Shown piece by piece: positions 62,610 to 64,000 of a stretch of 64,000 bases of DNA. Origin of the DNA: Paralvinella palmiformis (taxonomy: Eukaryota; Annelida; Polychaeta; Terebellida; Alvinellidae); assembly GCA_025642065.1 (NCBI GenBank), contig JAODUP010000271.1:381001-445000 (forward strand), in the 5' to 3' direction. Within the stretch, counting starts at the first letter, position 1; each line of letters begins with the position of its first letter. The position numbers and the translations under genes are program-made. The notes beneath the pieces were generated by a model that did not search any database, was not told the DNA's origin, and was given only the letters and a program-made list of their open reading frames with translations.

Positions 62610-63664
62610 CCTAATTTCAACTATTCATCCAATTATAGCATAAATGAAAGTTGTGGCAACGAAGTTTCAGTTAATTAAAATATTTATCGATAGTAAGTGG
62701 TTGTGCTACATTTGTTTAAAACATACAAAAATATAGTAAAAAAACCATATTACTGAGCTTATAAACCACAGACTAGCAATATAACGAGGTCACATGACCA
62801 AAATGAAAAAGCCTCACCTCACATCTATGTATATAAAAGCCTTTGAACTAATTTTATTCTTTGAAAAAGCAATACATCAAATATGGTAAATAAATTATAA
62901 GCTTCCACTGGTGTGATAAAACAGAATTCTTAAAAAGGTGTGACTAAAAATATTCCCAAACTCTTTAGAGATTGCTTGACCCAAATATTTTAAAATGTGC
63001 ACAAAAATGGCAGCAAATCAGCAATATTTACATTTACTGGACTTTACAGAAATATTTCAATTGAACTCCAGCTTGTCAAAATAAACATCTCCACATTATT
63101 TAAGCATAGACTGCATCACACACACACAAACACACACACACACACACACACACAAAATTAACTTCTACCAAAAACAGACCTCTCGTGTATCAATGAAATG
63201 ACGGGATCGTGCTGCCATTCTGTGTGTTCTGAAGAATCTGTCATCCAACGTACCACAATCAGGATTGTCCAACTGTAAAATAAAACAAAATCATCGTTAA
63301 TCAAAGATATTGAACTCTATGATTATTTTAGATATTATATCACTTAAAACGAAGGGGATCTTGTTTAAGAGAGGTCTTACATTACCTTTACATGATGATA
63401 ACATATCGAGACGACTAAAAGACTACTTCTAATTAAAAATGTGACCTGTCTTAAAGGTGGTCTCGTACAGATGTTTGTTAGCAGCAATCACATTAAGATA
63501 TACCTGATAGATAGCAAATCCTATTGTGAGGTTGCTTTCGCCTTTGGCTCGAAGTTTCCTTCTCTCTTTTTGCATCAGACCAACAATAATTGATCCGTTC
63601 CCATCCTCATCATCCTCATCCGGATCAACAACGGAGATCACATATTGCGGATTGGACCAGAACG
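55301..63664 (-). CDS. Calpain, C-terminal half (partial at both ends)
   Basis: Calpains are cytosolic calcium-activated cysteine proteases. Ten exons, 5' to 3': 63504-63664, 63180-63272, 61984-62105, 61029-61065, 60346-60487, 60088-60146, 58816-58884, 58052-58130, 55537-55654, 55301-55353. Phases agree throughout. The first three encode domain III/CBSW: FWSNPQY, acidic [36 protein letters not shown], then [16 protein letters not shown] and DFVLRVFSE. The rest encode the penta-EF-hand domain: [62 protein letters not shown] and the region with [11 protein letters not shown]. The protease core lies beyond the right edge. Exon 55537-55654 has one extra base after FDD, which shifts the frame. Without it the frame runs to the donor and joins the next exon in phase. 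The final short exon after EMDE was not found. Confidence 0.9.
57185..57223. repeat. (AT)n microsatellite
   Basis: AT run in a calpain intron. Confidence 0.95.
59212..59273. repeat. Paired (AT)n microsatellites
   Basis: Two AT runs separated by ctgatataaa in a calpain intron. Confidence 0.95.
60808..60993. repeat. Two (AC)n microsatellites
   Basis: Runs at about 60808-60837 and 60947-60990 in a calpain intron. Confidence 0.93.
62154..62187. repeat. (AT)n microsatellite
   Basis: AT run upstream of the SINE-1 insertion at 62211. A second run is at 62572-62605. Confidence 0.95.
62211..62403 (+). mobile_element. SINE-1 copy with 11-bp target duplication
   Basis: Diverged plus-strand SINE-1, antisense to calpain, in its intron. 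The A box is degraded (gttttatttggtaatgtg). The direct repeat ttatttattca is at 62200-62210 and 62404-62414. Confidence 0.87.
63117..63155. repeat. (AC)n microsatellite
   Basis: CA run in the calpain intron next to the exon at 63180-63272. Confidence 0.93.
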
Positions 63665-64000
63665 CTGGAACATGTCATTGTTACATATCAATAATCATAT
63701 TATTAATACATACTGATAGCGTCAATAACTCAAACTCTTTAGTAAAGTACCCAGAGAGCGTTCCTGCTAATTAATGTTTAATGTTTTATTTAAGGCATAT
63801 TATTTTTTAATATTTATGGATTATTAAAAATTCAACGTTAAAATGTTTTTTTTTGGTTGTAAATTTATTACATTTTGTTGTGATTCGATTTCCAATTTAT
63901 GTTAATATCATCTTTAGAAATACTTACTTTCAAATGTTTAAACATTACTAACATATAGTAAACAGAGTGTACTTATTTTTAGCTTTTGTTTACAGTTCCC

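Noticed and set aside
1..64000. CRISPR arrays, prokaryotic operons or riboswitches
   Set aside because: Intron-rich eukaryotic DNA; the short regular repeats are microsatellites or a minisatellite without spacers.

Overview
This is a window of animal nuclear DNA from an AT-rich, intron-rich, repeat-dense invertebrate genome. The mix of a filamin, a calpain with a penta-EF-hand tail, a DUF4062-NACHT-TPR gene, abundant tRNA-derived SINEs, L2/CR1-like LINE tails and FLYWCH-MULE, THAP and hAT transposon relics fits a lophotrochozoan, most likely a mollusc. The species cannot be fixed from the sequence alone. There are no bacterial-style operons. Genes are recognised by short exons with matching splice phases.

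Four protein-coding loci are supported. (1) Bases 80-4883, plus strand: the 3' end of a filamin gene, seven exons covering the last immunoglobulin-like repeats, followed by a long AT-rich 3' UTR. (2) Bases 10550-18989, minus strand: a complete-looking three-exon gene for a protein of about 401 residues that I do not recognise. It has a textbook PCNA-interacting PIP box in exon 2 and a C-terminal tail with three LTFH-type motifs, the last ending at the stop codon. (3) Bases 30209-47785 (perhaps to 51217), minus strand: at least 22 exons of a DUF4062-NACHT-TPR STAND NTPase of the TTC41/nephrocystin-3 kind, with Walker A and Walker B in adjacent parts of the model. (4) Bases 55301-63664, minus strand: the C-terminal half of a calpain (domain III/CBSW plus EF-hands), continuing beyond the right edge.

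The space between and inside these genes is full of mobile DNA. Two large tRNA-derived SINE families recur; many copies keep perfect target-site duplications, so they were mobile recently. Older elements include a 1.17-kb hAT element with a perfect 8-bp target duplication and a degraded BED finger, a decayed FLYWCH/MULE transposon of about 2.4 kb that was hit twice by SINEs, two THAP-domain relics, two LINE 3' ends, a 41-bp minisatellite of about 30 copies, a large AT-looped palindrome, and many microsatellites.

A theme runs across the genes. Filamin, the NACHT gene and calpain each carry one single-base frameshift inside an otherwise well-conserved exon, next to a short homopolymer. The simplest reading is residual indel error in a long-read assembly. 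If the indels are real, all three genes are damaged. I found no obviously new defence or biosynthetic system. The most original items are the unrecognised PIP-box/LTFH gene, the nested transposon histories, and the minisatellite that carries a CCAAT core in every unit.
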